Below, one piece after another: positions 6,695-15,054 of a stretch of DNA of 19,293 nucleotides (the first letter of the stretch is position 1; every line of letters begins with the position of its first letter). The DNA is taken from NCBI GenBank assembly GCA_023443925.1, contig JAEZSL010000163.1, positions 1-19,293 on the forward strand, read 5' to 3'. This DNA is from Bacillota bacterium. Lineage in GTDB: Bacteria; Bacillota_A; Clostridia; Lachnospirales; Lachnospiraceae. The notes below the pieces were generated by a model. The model ran no database searches and was not told where the DNA came from. It worked only from the letters and a program-made list of their open reading frames with translations. The position numbers were made by a program, and so were the translations under genes.

Positions 6695-6907
6695 TCATTA
6701 TTTTATACAATCATTTTTTTATATTTAGTAGTTAGTTATTTTAATTTTACGATAGAAAAAAACACATCATTTTGTATCTATCATCAATCTTAGGAATGGC
6801 AGGGAAAGCTGGTTTAGACTCTCTTATCCCGTGTTTTATCTTCGAATTTATAACATAATCAATATCCTTACCCGAAACTGCTGATTTTTAAGAATATAAG
6901 TTAAATA
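6695..6907. other. Non-coding gap downstream of the TetR gene
   Basis: AT-rich, with no supported gene. The only structure I see is GATAGA 6751-6756 with TCTATC 6777-6782, a weak stem with a 20-base loop. No convincing terminator for the TetR-type gene was found here. Confidence 0.4.
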
Positions 6908-7498
6908 TCAGGTAAGAGAAGCTGGTGTTATAAAAGAGGCCCTGCCGTTCATAGCTGTTTTCAGTATAATTTCTGCAAGTTCCCTTGCTGTTTTTTTCAT
7001 ACCGTTTTTTAACCACATTTGAATAACCCCAACGGCACCGCTTGCCAGAAAATGAAAGATATATTCGGCATCTTCTTCTTTAATGAAATCGTTGCTGATT
7101 AAAGGGACAAAATGCTTCCAGCCGATAATTTTAATGACTTCCTGGTAAAACTGTATATCACCGTTGGAATTTAGTAAAAGATCAAAAAGTTCCGCATTTT
7201 CTTCAATATAGATTAAGATTTTTTCAGTAATTTCAATAGAAATCAGATCATTTTCTTCAAAGTTAAAGCCTTCTAAGTACTGGATGACATTATTAATAAT
7301 TTCGTCTTCAATCTGGCGGAGCAGATCATACTGATCCAAATAATGTGCATAAAAAGTGGCACGGTTAATGTCAGCATCATCACAGATTTCTTTCACAGAG
7401 ATTTTCGAAATTGGTTTTTGCTTTAAAAACTTAATTAAGCTGTTTTTTATCACCATTTTGGTATATTTTACCCGACGGTCAGTTTTTTTTACTTCCAT
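6908..7498 (-). CDS. TetR-family transcriptional regulator
   Basis: A 196-residue protein with an N-terminal TetR helix-turn-helix at about residues 14-60: SLIKFLKQKPISKISVKEIC then DDADINRATFYAHYLDQYDL, where I-N-R-A-T-F-Y-x-H-Y is the recognition-helix pattern. The C-terminal part (GAVGVIQMWLKNGMKKTARE at about 153-172) matches the ligand/dimer domain seen in DhaS/SteT-like clostridial members (W-x-x-x-G). It is divergent from the ABC exporter genes at 7679-11427, with a 180-base gap that holds a palindrome, so it most likely represses that exporter and perhaps itself. The ATG follows GGAGGA with a 6-base gap. The inducer is unknown. Confidence 0.9.
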   Translation of the reverse strand: MEVKKTDRRVKYTKMVIKNSLIKFLKQKPISKISVKEICDDADINRATFYAHYLDQYDLLRQIEDEIINNVIQYLEGFNFEENDLISIEITEKILIYIEENAELFDLLLNSNGDIQFYQEVIKIIGWKHFVPLISNDFIKEEDAEYIFHFLASGAVGVIQMWLKNGMKKTARELAEIILKTAMNGRASFITPASLT

Positions 7499-7597
7499 TC
7501 GAATTCCTCCGTTTACAATAAATAAATTATTTTTGCTATTTTTTCAACAATTTTCTCAAATCTGTTGGGCAGCTAACATTTTTTAATAATCTGTTTG

Positions 7598-7626
7598 TTG
7601 TTTTTATTCCACAATGTAACTATAAT
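7598..7626 (+). promoter_or_regulatory. Promoter of the ABC exporter operon
   Basis: TTGTTT (7598-7603), 17 bases, then a perfect TATAAT (7621-7626). It would start transcription near 7633, about 45 bases before the ATPase gene. On the opposite strand TTGAAA-17-TATTTA, around 7520-7550, could serve the TetR gene but is less certain in such AT-rich sequence. Confidence 0.6.
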
Positions 7627-7640
7627 GTATCCATGTTTAA

Positions 7641-7660
7641 TTGTCAACACAGTGTTCAAT
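7641..7660. promoter_or_regulatory. Likely TetR operator
   Basis: The inverted repeat AACAC-A-GTGTT (7646-7656) lies inside TTGTCAACACAGTGTTCAAT. It sits just downstream of the expected transcription start, where a bound TetR dimer would block RNA polymerase. The size and the TGTT/AACA type arms fit clostridial TetR-type sites. That the neighbouring regulator binds it is inference. Confidence 0.5.
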
Positions 7661-7678
7661 AAATCGGAGGCATAAGAG

Positions 7679-8380
7679 ATGGCACTAATAGAATTTGAAA
7701 ATATCAAAAAAGAATACAGAATCGGGGATGTGAAGATTACGGCAGTGGATAACTGTTCGTTTTCCATCGAAAAAGGTGAACTGGTGGTTATATTAGGCCC
7801 GTCAGGAGCCGGTAAAACTACGGTTTTAAACCTTCTTGGAGGAATGGACAGTCCAAGCGGAGGCAATATAACCGTGGATGGGAATCCGATTCATAAATAC
7901 AGTAAAAAGGAGCTTGTTAATTACAGGCGCAAGGATATCGGATTTGTGTTCCAGTTTTATAATCTGATGGCTAATCTGTCCGCCCTGGAAAATGTGGAGT
8001 TTGCCTGTCAGATCTGTCCGGATTCGCTTGAACCCAAAACAATTTTGGAGCAGGTAGGACTCTCGGAACGTATGGCAAATTTTCCTTCCCAGTTATCCGG
8101 CGGAGAGCAGCAGCGGGTGGCGATAGCAAGAGCCATAGCCAAAAATCCCAAACTACTGCTGTGCGATGAACCCACCGGTGCCCTGGATAGTGTAACCGGA
8201 CAGCGGATTATCGAACTTCTGCAGAAAAATTGCAAAAGTATGGGGATGACTACAGTTCTAATCACCCATAATGCTGTAATTGCGGATATTGCGGATAAAA
8301 TCATTAAGATAAAAAATGGTACTGTCAAAGAGGTGATTATCAATGAGAATCCCAAAAAAGCAGAAGAGATTGTGTGGTGA
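7679..8380 (+). CDS. ABC exporter ATP-binding protein (MacB/LolD type)
   Basis: A 233-residue ATPase of the family that works with FtsX-type permeases. Walker A is GPSGAGKTT at 40-48, the Q-loop Gln92 is in GFVFQFYNLM, the signature is LSGGEQQRVAIARA at 139-152, Walker B is LLLCDEPTGALD at 159-170 and the switch His197 is in ITHN. All key residues are intact. F-Q-F-Y-N-L and D-E-P-T-G-A-L-D are typical of the MacB/LolD group. GGAGG lies 8 bases before the ATG. The stop codon overlaps the region of the permease start, which implies translational coupling. Probable targets are a peptide, lipid or antibiotic, or the cell envelope; the substrate cannot be read from the sequence. Confidence 0.93.
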   Translation: MALIEFENIKKEYRIGDVKITAVDNCSFSIEKGELVVILGPSGAGKTTVLNLLGGMDSPSGGNITVDGNPIHKYSKKELVNYRRKDIGFVFQFYNLMANLSALENVEFACQICPDSLEPKTILEQVGLSERMANFPSQLSGGEQQRVAIARAIAKNPKLLLCDEPTGALDSVTGQRIIELLQKNCKSMGMTTVLITHNAVIADIADKIIKIKNGTVKEVIINENPKKAEEIVW

Positions 8381-8385
8381 TTCCT

Positions 8386-11300
8386 ATGTTGTATAAAAAT
8401 ACTCTTAAGAAAATAAGAAAGTCATTTGGAAGATATATATCGCTGTTTATCATGGTTATGGTTGGCGTGGGATTTTTTGCGGGGATACAGTCAAGCGCAC
8501 CGGATATGGTACTGGTAGCCGATCGTTATTATAAAGAGCATAAACTCATGGATTTTAAAATTGTCAGTTCCATGGGATTAACCGAAAGTGATGTGACAGC
8601 CCTGAAGGCACTTGACGGGGTAAGCAGCGTCATTCCAAGTTATTCCCTGAATGTATTGGCTCAGGATAAAACCATCCGGCTCCATGCACTTGAGGATACG
8701 GTGAACAAGGTCAAACTAATTGACGGAAGAATGCCAAAAGCAGAAAATGAGTGTATAGCAGATAGTAAAAATTATAAACCGGGGGATAAAATTAAAATCT
8801 CAGAGGATGTCAGTGAAGAATTAAAAAACGACGAATTCACTGTAGTTGGTACTGCAGATTCGGTATTATATCTTGCGGATGATTACGGCAGCACGACAAA
8901 CGGAGACGGCAGGCTGTCTTCTTATGTATTTATTAACCGGGATAATTTCATACTGGATGCATATACAGAAATTTACCTGACTGCCCGGGGGGCTGACAAT
9001 GCGGACGCCTATTCGGTGACCTATGACAGTCTTTCCAAACAGCTTAACGATGAACTGGTTAAAATGAAACCGGACAGGGAGAATGCCAGGTATCAGGAGA
9101 TCTACAGTAAAGCAGATGACGAGATTAGTGAGAATGAAAGAAAACTCAAGGATGAAGAGGATAAAGGACAGAAAAAGCTCCATGATGCGAAAGTGGAGCT
9201 GGATGATAATAACCAGAAACTGAAAGACGGAAAAGCAGAACTTAACAAAAATGAGGTTGAGCTTAAGAAAAACAGTGAAAAACAAAACCGGGAATTTGCA
9301 TCTGCCAAAACTAAAATTGCTGACGGTTGGGATAAGATTAATTCTGCGTTGAACCAGTCCAATATCCGGCAAGAAGAACTGGACACCAAAATAGGGGAAC
9401 TGGATTACGCCCTTAACTCTATGAAGGAACAGGCCGCCAATCTGCCTGAGGACAGCCCGGAGTACTTACAGCTTAAGGAAACTATAAATCAATATACAGC
9501 CTCCTATCAAGGACTTATGGAACTAAAAGGGTCCATTGATACCTTAACTGCCAATGAATCGGAACTAAATAGCGGAATTGAAACCTTTAACACCGAAATC
9601 AAAAAAGCAGAAAAAGAAATTCAAAAAGGCAGAAAAGAAATCGAAGATAACGAAAAGAAATTGAAGGAAGGCTACGACGAATACAACGAAAATCTAAATA
9701 AATTTAATACGGAAATGGCAGATGCCAAGAAAAAGCTCCAGGAGGCAAGAACGGATCTATCTGAGATTGAAAAACCGGAGTGGTATATTTTTGACCGGGA
9801 TGCTGCTGTTGGATACAGTGATTTAAAATCCGATATTGATGTAGTCTCCTCGGTTGCCGCAGTCTTCCCCTTCTTCTTCATTCTGCTGGGAATGCTGATG
9901 GCTTCAAATTCAATGACAAGATTGATTGCGGAGGAACGGGGTGAACTTGGTACTTTAACTTCTCTTGGATATAAAGACAGCAGTATCATTAAAACCTACC
10001 TCTTTTATATACTGTCTGCTTCCGGATTAGGTACAACGGCTGGATTCTTCGCTGGCTGCCGTATTATCCCGCCTCTTATCTATATGAATTTTGAATATAT
10101 ATTGCCATCCCTGATAATAAGGTATGAGAGCATAACCTTTGCCATCATTTTAGCGGTTACCCTGACCCTTATGACTTTGCTGACAGTGATCACCTGCCGC
10201 AGAGAACTAAATCAGGACCCTGCGGTATTAATGCGGCCGGTTCCCCTGCCCAATGGACAGACGATTTTTTTGGAGAAAATCCGGCCATTCTGGAAACACC
10301 TTTCCTTCACCTGGAAAGTAACCGTAAGAAATATGTTCCGGTATAAAAAAAGGGCCTTTATGACTATAGTCGGAGTGGCAGGCTGTACTTCCCTGCTGCT
10401 TGTGGGATTTGGATTGAGGGACAGTATGCGCGGTATTGCACAGAAACAGTACGGCGGCATATTCCGCTACGGTAATATGATGATTCTGAAAGAGGAAACA
10501 AAAGAGATCAACGGGGATCTGGAGGATTTGTTTGTTAAAGAGCAGATAGAAGAACCGCTCTTATTAAGACAATCTGCCTTTGAAGGTATCTCTAAGGATA
10601 AATCAATGGATGCCTTTTTGATTGTACCGGAGAATAAGGAGGAATTCGATCACTATTTTCAGCTGAAAAGTACAATTGACGGCGGCATACCTGAATTAAA
10701 GGACAATGGTGCAATTATCACCCACAAACTTTCGGAAGTACTTAAAGCCGGTAAAGGAGATACCCTTTTAATAAAGGATACGGATAACCGGGAATATTCC
10801 CTGACTGTCATGGATGTGGTAGAAAATTATACCTCCAATTATATCTATATGAGTAATCTGCAGTATGAGAAGGTTTTCGGTGAGGCCCCCTCTTACAATA
10901 CGGTGGTTTCCAATCATGTTACGGATGAAAAGGCTCTGGCAAAGCATCTGATTGACAGCGGTCTTGTGCTCAATGTGGTATTTTCCAGTGATGTACTGCA
11001 AAAAGCCATTGAAAGCAACGACAGTTTAAACGGTATAATCATACTCATTGTAGTGGTTGCTTCACTTTTAGCTATCATTGTACTTTATAACCTGACCTCC
11101 ATTAATATCAGTGAACGGTCCCGGGAAATTGCCACCCTTAAAGTACTGGGTTTTAACGATAAGGAAACAAATGGTTATATATACCGTGAAGCATTTATCC
11201 TGACTTTAATCAGTATAGGTCTGGGATATATACTGGGAATATCTCTTCACCGTTTTGTTATCGCGGTACTGGAAGGTAATGAGATGGTATTGCTGAAAAA

Positions 11301-11427
11301 AATCCATTTGCTCAGTTATGCCCTGGCAGGTCTGTTAACTGTGGTATTTTCAGTAATCATGCAGGTCGTGACTTATTTTAAATTAAAAACCATTGATATG
11401 ATTGAATCTTTGAAGTCGGTAGAGTAA
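8386..11427 (+). CDS. Large FtsX-type ABC permease with extracellular coiled coil
   Basis: About 1013 residues. Layout from the ATG at 8386: first membrane helix at about 16-34, an extracellular domain to about 235, a charged coiled-coil region at about 240-460 (many E/K/D heptads, with a central break near 345-375), membrane helices near 490-506, 540-560 and 583-603 (first FtsX domain), another helix near 660-677, a second extracellular domain at about 685-875, and three helices near 882-903, 933-955 and 975-998 (second FtsX domain with RSREIATLKVLGF at about 911-923). This is the double-FtsX export or mechanotransmission architecture. The long coiled coil is unusual in length and could reach through the cell wall (inference). 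ATG 8386 is preferred because it has GGTGA 5 bases before it; GTG 8374 is an alternative. A TetR-controlled efflux role is likely. Confidence 0.88.
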   Translation: MLYKNTLKKIRKSFGRYISLFIMVMVGVGFFAGIQSSAPDMVLVADRYYKEHKLMDFKIVSSMGLTESDVTALKALDGVSSVIPSYSLNVLAQDKTIRLHALEDTVNKVKLIDGRMPKAENECIADSKNYKPGDKIKISEDVSEELKNDEFTVVGTADSVLYLADDYGSTTNGDGRLSSYVFINRDNFILDAYTEIYLTARGADNADAYSVTYDSLSKQLNDELVKMKPDRENARYQEIYSKADDEISENERKLKDEEDKGQKKLHDAKVELDDNNQKLKDGKAELNKNEVELKKNSEKQNREFASAKTKIADGWDKINSALNQSNIRQEELDTKIGELDYALNSMKEQAANLPEDSPEYLQLKETINQYTASYQGLMELKGSIDTLTANESELNSGIETFNTEIKKAEKEIQKGRKEIEDNEKKLKEGYDEYNENLNKFNTEMADAKKKLQEARTDLSEIEKPEWYIFDRDAAVGYSDLKSDIDVVSSVAAVFPFFFILLGMLMASNSMTRLIAEERGELGTLTSLGYKDSSIIKTYLFYILSASGLGTTAGFFAGCRIIPPLIYMNFEYILPSLIIRYESITFAIILAVTLTLMTLLTVITCRRELNQDPAVLMRPVPLPNGQTIFLEKIRPFWKHLSFTWKVTVRNMFRYKKRAFMTIVGVAGCTSLLLVGFGLRDSMRGIAQKQYGGIFRYGNMMILKEETKEINGDLEDLFVKEQIEEPLLLRQSAFEGISKDKSMDAFLIVPENKEEFDHYFQLKSTIDGGIPELKDNGAIITHKLSEVLKAGKGDTLLIKDTDNREYSLTVMDVVENYTSNYIYMSNLQYEKVFGEAPSYNTVVSNHVTDEKALAKHLIDSGLVLNVVFSSDVLQKAIESNDSLNGIIILIVVVASLLAIIVLYNLTSINISERSREIATLKVLGFNDKETNGYIYREAFILTLISIGLGYILGISLHRFVIAVLEGNEMVLLKKIHLLSYALAGLLTVVFSVIMQVVTYFKLKTIDMIESLKSVE

Positions 11428-11495
11428 TATAATATTTCTTTGCAGGCTGAATATTAATAAAAAGCACAATAAAAAACAGCAGAGTTCCGACAGCC

Positions 11496-11589
11496 GATGT
11501 GAGCCAAGGCTTGAAGCAAACATACTGCAATGAGTCAAGGCTTGAAACTTCATATTGTAGTGAATCAAAACTTGAAACAATCATAACTG
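11496..11589. repeat. Three imperfect 30-32 base tandem repeats
   Basis: Three head-to-tail units of 32, 30 and 32 bases (11496-11527, 11528-11557, 11558-11589) share the core TGAGTCAAGGCTTGAAAC and end in ATA(C)TG or a close variant. A decayed fourth unit begins at 11590 (AAGTGAAAAA). CAAG/CTTG arms within the core could form a tiny hairpin. The block lies in the gap after the permease stop and before its terminator, so it would be in the 3' untranslated RNA. Its function is unknown. Confidence 0.65.
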
Positions 11590-11635
11590 AAGTGAAAAAA
11601 TAGTTATAGAATAAAAGTTGCTATTTTATACAATA

Positions 11636-11670
11636 AAAATCCTCCCGCGAAAGTGTGAGGATTTTTTTTT
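11636..11670 (+). terminator. Intrinsic terminator of the ABC exporter operon
   Basis: AAAATCCTC (11636-11644) pairs with GAGGATTTT (11657-11665). After one mismatch the stem continues as CGC/GTG around a GAAA tetraloop (11649-11652), followed by nine T in all. The form is very typical. Confidence 0.9.
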
Positions 11671-11842
11671 GAGATGTATTAGAAATTGCTGCGAATTCCA
11701 TATTACCTTTGTCAGAGGAGAATTCCCCTAAGCGGATTCTTTATTATTTTATACGAGGAAAGCCTCCGGACTTACCTATGCAATAAAAGTTTCCAGGCAG
11801 GCTGCCTATGTCTGCCAAAGTAATAAAAAGGACATAATTGCA
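11671..11842. other. Non-coding gap before the phosphodiesterase gene
   Basis: No gene is supported here. Short palindromic bits are visible (for example AGGCAGGCTGCCT near 11794-11806), but no motif I can name. Confidence 0.4.
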
Positions 11843-11872
11843 TTGTTTTTTTAACGTGTATAAGAGTATAAT
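11843..11872 (+). promoter_or_regulatory. Putative promoter of the phosphodiesterase cluster
   Basis: TTGTTT (11843-11848), an 18-base spacer, and a perfect TATAAT (11867-11872). It lies about 50 bases before the start at 11922. Confidence 0.5.
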
Positions 11873-11921
11873 AAAGGAAGAAAGAGGAAATACATTTTAA
11901 TTATCAGAAAGGAACAGGCAC

Positions 11922-12680
11922 ATGCAAAGGACTAAGATTTGGGCTCACCGGGGAGCCTCCGGATATGCACCTGAAAATACACTGGAGGCATTTGGAAAAG
12001 CAGTAGAGCTGAAAGCAGATGGTATCGAACTGGATGTACAGATGACGAAGGACGGGCAGCTTGTCATCATACATGATGAAACGGTAAACCGTGTCAGTAA
12101 TGCAAAGGGATGGGTAAAAGATTATACCTGGGAAGAGCTGAAGAAGCTGAATGTAAATAAAAAATTTCCGGAATACGGTGAGGTCCGGATACCTTCCCTG
12201 GAAGAAGTGTACTCTCTTATGAAAAATACGGAATTAATGATTAATGTGGAGATAAAGAGCGGGATTGTGTTCTACGAAAATATTGAGGAAAAGGTTTTGG
12301 AGCTGACGGAAAAAATGGGACTGGAGGATCGAGTTCTTTATTCCTCCTTCAATCATTATTCGGTATTGAAACTAAAGAAGCTTAATCCTTTTGTTAAGAC
12401 AGGCTTTTTATATGAGGACGGTTATATCGGTATGCCCGAATATGCGGTAAAGTATGGGGTAGAAGCCCTTCATCCAGCGTTATATAATTTGCAGTATCCG
12501 GATTTTATTAAGGACTGTAAGGAAAGAAATATAGCGATACGTACCTGGACTGTAAATGAGAAGGAATATATGAAAATGTTATGTGAGAATGAGATTGAAG
12601 GTATGATTACCAATTATCCTGATGTTGGACGTATGGTCTTGGAGGAATATGAAAGAGAAAACGGTAACAACAGAAAATGA
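11922..12680 (+). CDS. ugpQ: Glycerophosphodiester phosphodiesterase (UgpQ-like)
   Basis: A 252-residue protein without a signal peptide, so cytosolic. It hydrolyses glycerophosphodiesters to glycerol-3-phosphate and an alcohol. GDPD motifs are intact: AHRGAS with His9 and Arg10, APENT at 16-20, the metal ligands Glu36 and Asp38 in GIELDVQ, the second catalytic His51 in IIHDETVNR, and Glu110 and Lys112 in NVEIKSG. The C-terminal W-T-V-N segment (IAIRTWTVNEKE) and GMITNYPD are also typical. Length fits the short bacterial class. The start follows AAAGGA with an 8-base gap. Its end overlaps the start of the broken hydrolase gene, so the two were co-translated. The symbol reflects similarity only; there is no ugp transporter nearby. 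Confidence 0.93.
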   Translation: MQRTKIWAHRGASGYAPENTLEAFGKAVELKADGIELDVQMTKDGQLVIIHDETVNRVSNAKGWVKDYTWEELKKLNVNKKFPEYGEVRIPSLEEVYSLMKNTELMINVEIKSGIVFYENIEEKVLELTEKMGLEDRVLYSSFNHYSVLKLKKLNPFVKTGFLYEDGYIGMPEYAVKYGVEALHPALYNLQYPDFIKDCKERNIAIRTWTVNEKEYMKMLCENEIEGMITNYPDVGRMVLEEYERENGNNRK

Positions 12681-13650
12681 GAAGCTTTTTCTTGGGGAAG
12701 AGGACTATATGGATAAGATGGTACACCACGTCCGCCCCATATTGGATAAAATCCGTAAAACCGGTTATTATAAAAGTTTTGACGGGGCCATGATATATTA
12801 TGAAGCTTATATACATCCCACGGAGAAAGCAACAATTGTAATATCCCACGGATTTTGTGAGTTTGCAAAAAAGTTTGAAGAAGTAATTTTTTATTTTTAT
12901 CAGGCGGGATATACGGTTTATATTCCCGAGCACAGGGGCCACGGATATTCCAAAAGGAGTGTGAAAGACCAAAGTAAAGTGCATATACGTTCCTATCAGG
13001 AATATGTTTTGGATCTTCATGGTTTTATTACAGAGGTAGTAAGGAAGGACGGAATACACGGAAAATTGTTTTTGTATGCACATTCAATGGGAGGAGCGGT
13101 GGCGGCTTTGTATCTCGAGCAGTATACGGAAGTGTTTTCCCGTGCCGTATTGTCATCACCCATGCTGGAAATTGATTTTGGCAGGACACCGGTAATTCTG
13201 ATATGGCTTGTATTGCTATTTAAAAAGCTTATACATAAGGATGAAGATTAAGTAGCCGGTCATCAGGCCTTTGACAGCAATCCTCATTTTGAAACCAGCA
13301 GCTGCCTATCCGAAGCCAGATACCGGGATATCTTCGAAAAACGTGTACAGGATACCAATTACCAGACCTACGGTGCTTCCTGTGCCTGGACTTTGGCCAG
13401 CTTAAGGGCGATACGTAAGTTACAAAGGCAAGCCGGACAGGTAACCATACCGGTGCTGCTATTGCAGGCCGGCAGGGATACTACCGTAAAACCAGGAGGA
13501 CAGAAGCGATTTGCAGAAAAGTCACAAAATACAAGAATGGTAGTTATAGCGAATTCCAAACATGAAATATATAATGCCGGTGCCACAATTAGAAAGGATT
13601 ATTATGACATAATCTTTGGCTTTTTAGAAGAGCTCCAAAAGGATACCTGA
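12649..13650 (+). pseudogene. Lysophospholipase/monoacylglycerol-lipase-like hydrolase, broken by one in-frame stop
   Basis: The reading frame encodes one alpha/beta hydrolase of 333 codons with a TAA at codon 201 (13249-13251). No frameshift is needed: the frame before and after the stop is the same. The first part has SHGFCEF at 66-72, PEHRGHGYS at 93-101 and the nucleophile elbow AHSMGGA with Ser146. After the stop the frame continues VAGHQAFDSNPHF, RYRDIFEKRVQDTNYQTYG, then Asp277 in QAGRDTTV and His305 in NSKHEIYN. Serine and its Asp/His partners are thus separated, so the 200-residue product should be inactive. Related lipases often have Tyr before such a segment, so TAT or TAC to TAA is the likely change. 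GGAGG lies close before the ATG at 12649; ATG 12709 is an alternative. The start overlaps ugpQ. Confidence 0.85.
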
Positions 13651-13722
13651 TAATGGGTTGAGGATCAAGAGTACATTCAATATCCAGCCTGCTGTCTTTT
13701 ATCAGGGTAATTTAATTTGTTT

Positions 13723-13750
13723 TTTACAAAGTATTTACATGTACTATATA
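13723..13750 (+). promoter_or_regulatory. Putative promoter before the UMF1 transporter
   Basis: TTTACA (13723-13728), a 16-base spacer, TATATA (13745-13750). It is about 50 bases before the start at 13799 and would let the two downstream genes be expressed independently of the broken hydrolase. Confidence 0.4.
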
Positions 13751-13798
13751 GCAATAGGATATCATTTTAATTATAAAATCATTGGAGGGTATTCAATT

Positions 13799-15049
13799 AT
13801 GAAGTTAAGCAGAGAAGAAAGATCCTGGATTATGGTCGACTGCGGTAATTCAGCCTATTCTATGGCGGTTACCACTGCACTGCTGCCCATTGTGTTCGGT
13901 ATGTTTGAAAATGTAAAAAGCAGTATGGATCTCGGATATTTTAATTCCATCGCAAGTATTCTTGTGGCAATCTTAAGCCCCATTTTAGGAGCCATTGCGG
14001 ATTACAGAGATAAAAAGAAACGGTTTTTTGTATTTTTTACGGCATTGGGCGTATTGGCAACGGCCGCCCTTGCATTTGTGCCGCCTTCCAGCGGACAATG
14101 GCAGCTGCTGGTGTTTTTCTTTGTCTTGTCGGCGGTGGGCTTCGCAGGCTCCAACATTTTCTATGATGCTTTTTTAGTGGACATTACAAGTGATGAGAAA
14201 ATGGACAAGGTATCGTCCTCCGGTTTCGCCTTTGGATATATATCCAGTGTTATCCCTTTTGGCATTAGTCTGGCGCTGATCTTCTTTATGGGTATGGACA
14301 AAGCCATCGGTTATCAGATCGGATTTATCATTACTGCTCTCTGGTGGGGACTCTTAACTTTACCTATGATTAGGGACGTGAAACAGAGGCATTTTATTGA
14401 ACCGGAACCCCGTCCGGTATTTAACAGCTTTAAACGCCTGGGAGCCACTTTTAAGAATATCAGACAGCATAAAATCGTTTTTGTTTTCCTGGCCGCTTAT
14501 TTTTTCTATATTGACGGAGTGGATACGATTATCAAAATGGTAGTGCCTTATGCTACCTCCGTTTTAGGGGACGATTCCCTGGGTACTTTCACCTTGCTGG
14601 GTATTCTTCTGGTTATCCAGATTATTGCTTTTCCCTGTGCAATTCTCTATGGCAATCTGGCTAAACGGTTTTCAGCCAGAACCATGATCATAGTTGGTAT
14701 TGTTACGTATATTATTTCCTGTATTGCGGCCTATTTCATATCCTCTGTATGGCATATATTCATACTGGGGGCTATGATCGGCTCCGCTCAGGGAGGAATT
14801 CAGGCCTTGAGCAGATCCTATTATGCCAGGATTGTACCCAAGGAAAAATCCAATGAATTTTTTGGTTTTTATAATATATTCGGAAAATTTTCCGCTATCG
14901 TGGGCCCAACGGTAATGTCTTTAACCGCAACAGTTACCGGCAGTGCCAGATGGAGCATCTTAGGCATTATTCCTCTGTTTGTCATCGGATTCTTTATTTT
15001 CATTACCCTGCCGGTGGAACGGAAAAATAAACTGGAAGTTATGGAGTGA
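13799..15049 (+). CDS. UMF1-family (Atg22-like) MFS transporter
   Basis: About 416 residues with some twelve hydrophobic segments. The opening WIMVDCGNSAYSMAV matches the hallmark W-x-x-Y-D-x-G-N-S-A-Y of the UMF1/Atg22-like group of the major facilitator superfamily. A loop motif GAIADYRDKKKRF corresponds to MFS motif A between helices 2 and 3. A second conserved stretch, GSAQGGIQALSRSYYARIVP, lies in the C-terminal half. The ATG at 13799 was chosen because GGAGGG is 9 bases before it; the open frame extends back to 13658 without a ribosome site. The substrate is unknown for bacterial members. Its stop nearly touches the next start, so it and the phosphodiesterase are translationally coupled. 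Confidence 0.9.
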   Translation: MKLSREERSWIMVDCGNSAYSMAVTTALLPIVFGMFENVKSSMDLGYFNSIASILVAILSPILGAIADYRDKKKRFFVFFTALGVLATAALAFVPPSSGQWQLLVFFFVLSAVGFAGSNIFYDAFLVDITSDEKMDKVSSSGFAFGYISSVIPFGISLALIFFMGMDKAIGYQIGFIITALWWGLLTLPMIRDVKQRHFIEPEPRPVFNSFKRLGATFKNIRQHKIVFVFLAAYFFYIDGVDTIIKMVVPYATSVLGDDSLGTFTLLGILLVIQIIAFPCAILYGNLAKRFSARTMIIVGIVTYIISCIAAYFISSVWHIFILGAMIGSAQGGIQALSRSYYARIVPKEKSNEFFGFYNIFGKFSAIVGPTVMSLTATVTGSARWSILGIIPLFVIGFFIFITLPVERKNKLEVME

Positions 15050-15054
15050 GAAAA

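Noticed and set aside
8866..9389. Open frames on the - strand within the permease gene
   Set aside because: They mirror the Lys/Glu-rich coiled coil, giving Phe/Ser/Leu-rich nonsense, and the + strand reading is clearly the real gene.
11496..11589. CRISPR array
   Set aside because: The units abut one another as degenerate tandem repeats with no unique spacers, and no cas gene is near.
12607..13083. Open frames on the - strand opposite the lipase-like gene
   Set aside because: They overlap the well-supported + strand hydrolase and phosphodiesterase sequence and have no family features.
13393..13650. Separate small gene for the second half of the lipase
   Set aside because: It is in the same frame as the first half, carries only the C-terminal part of the fold, would need a TTG without a ribosome site and cannot work alone.
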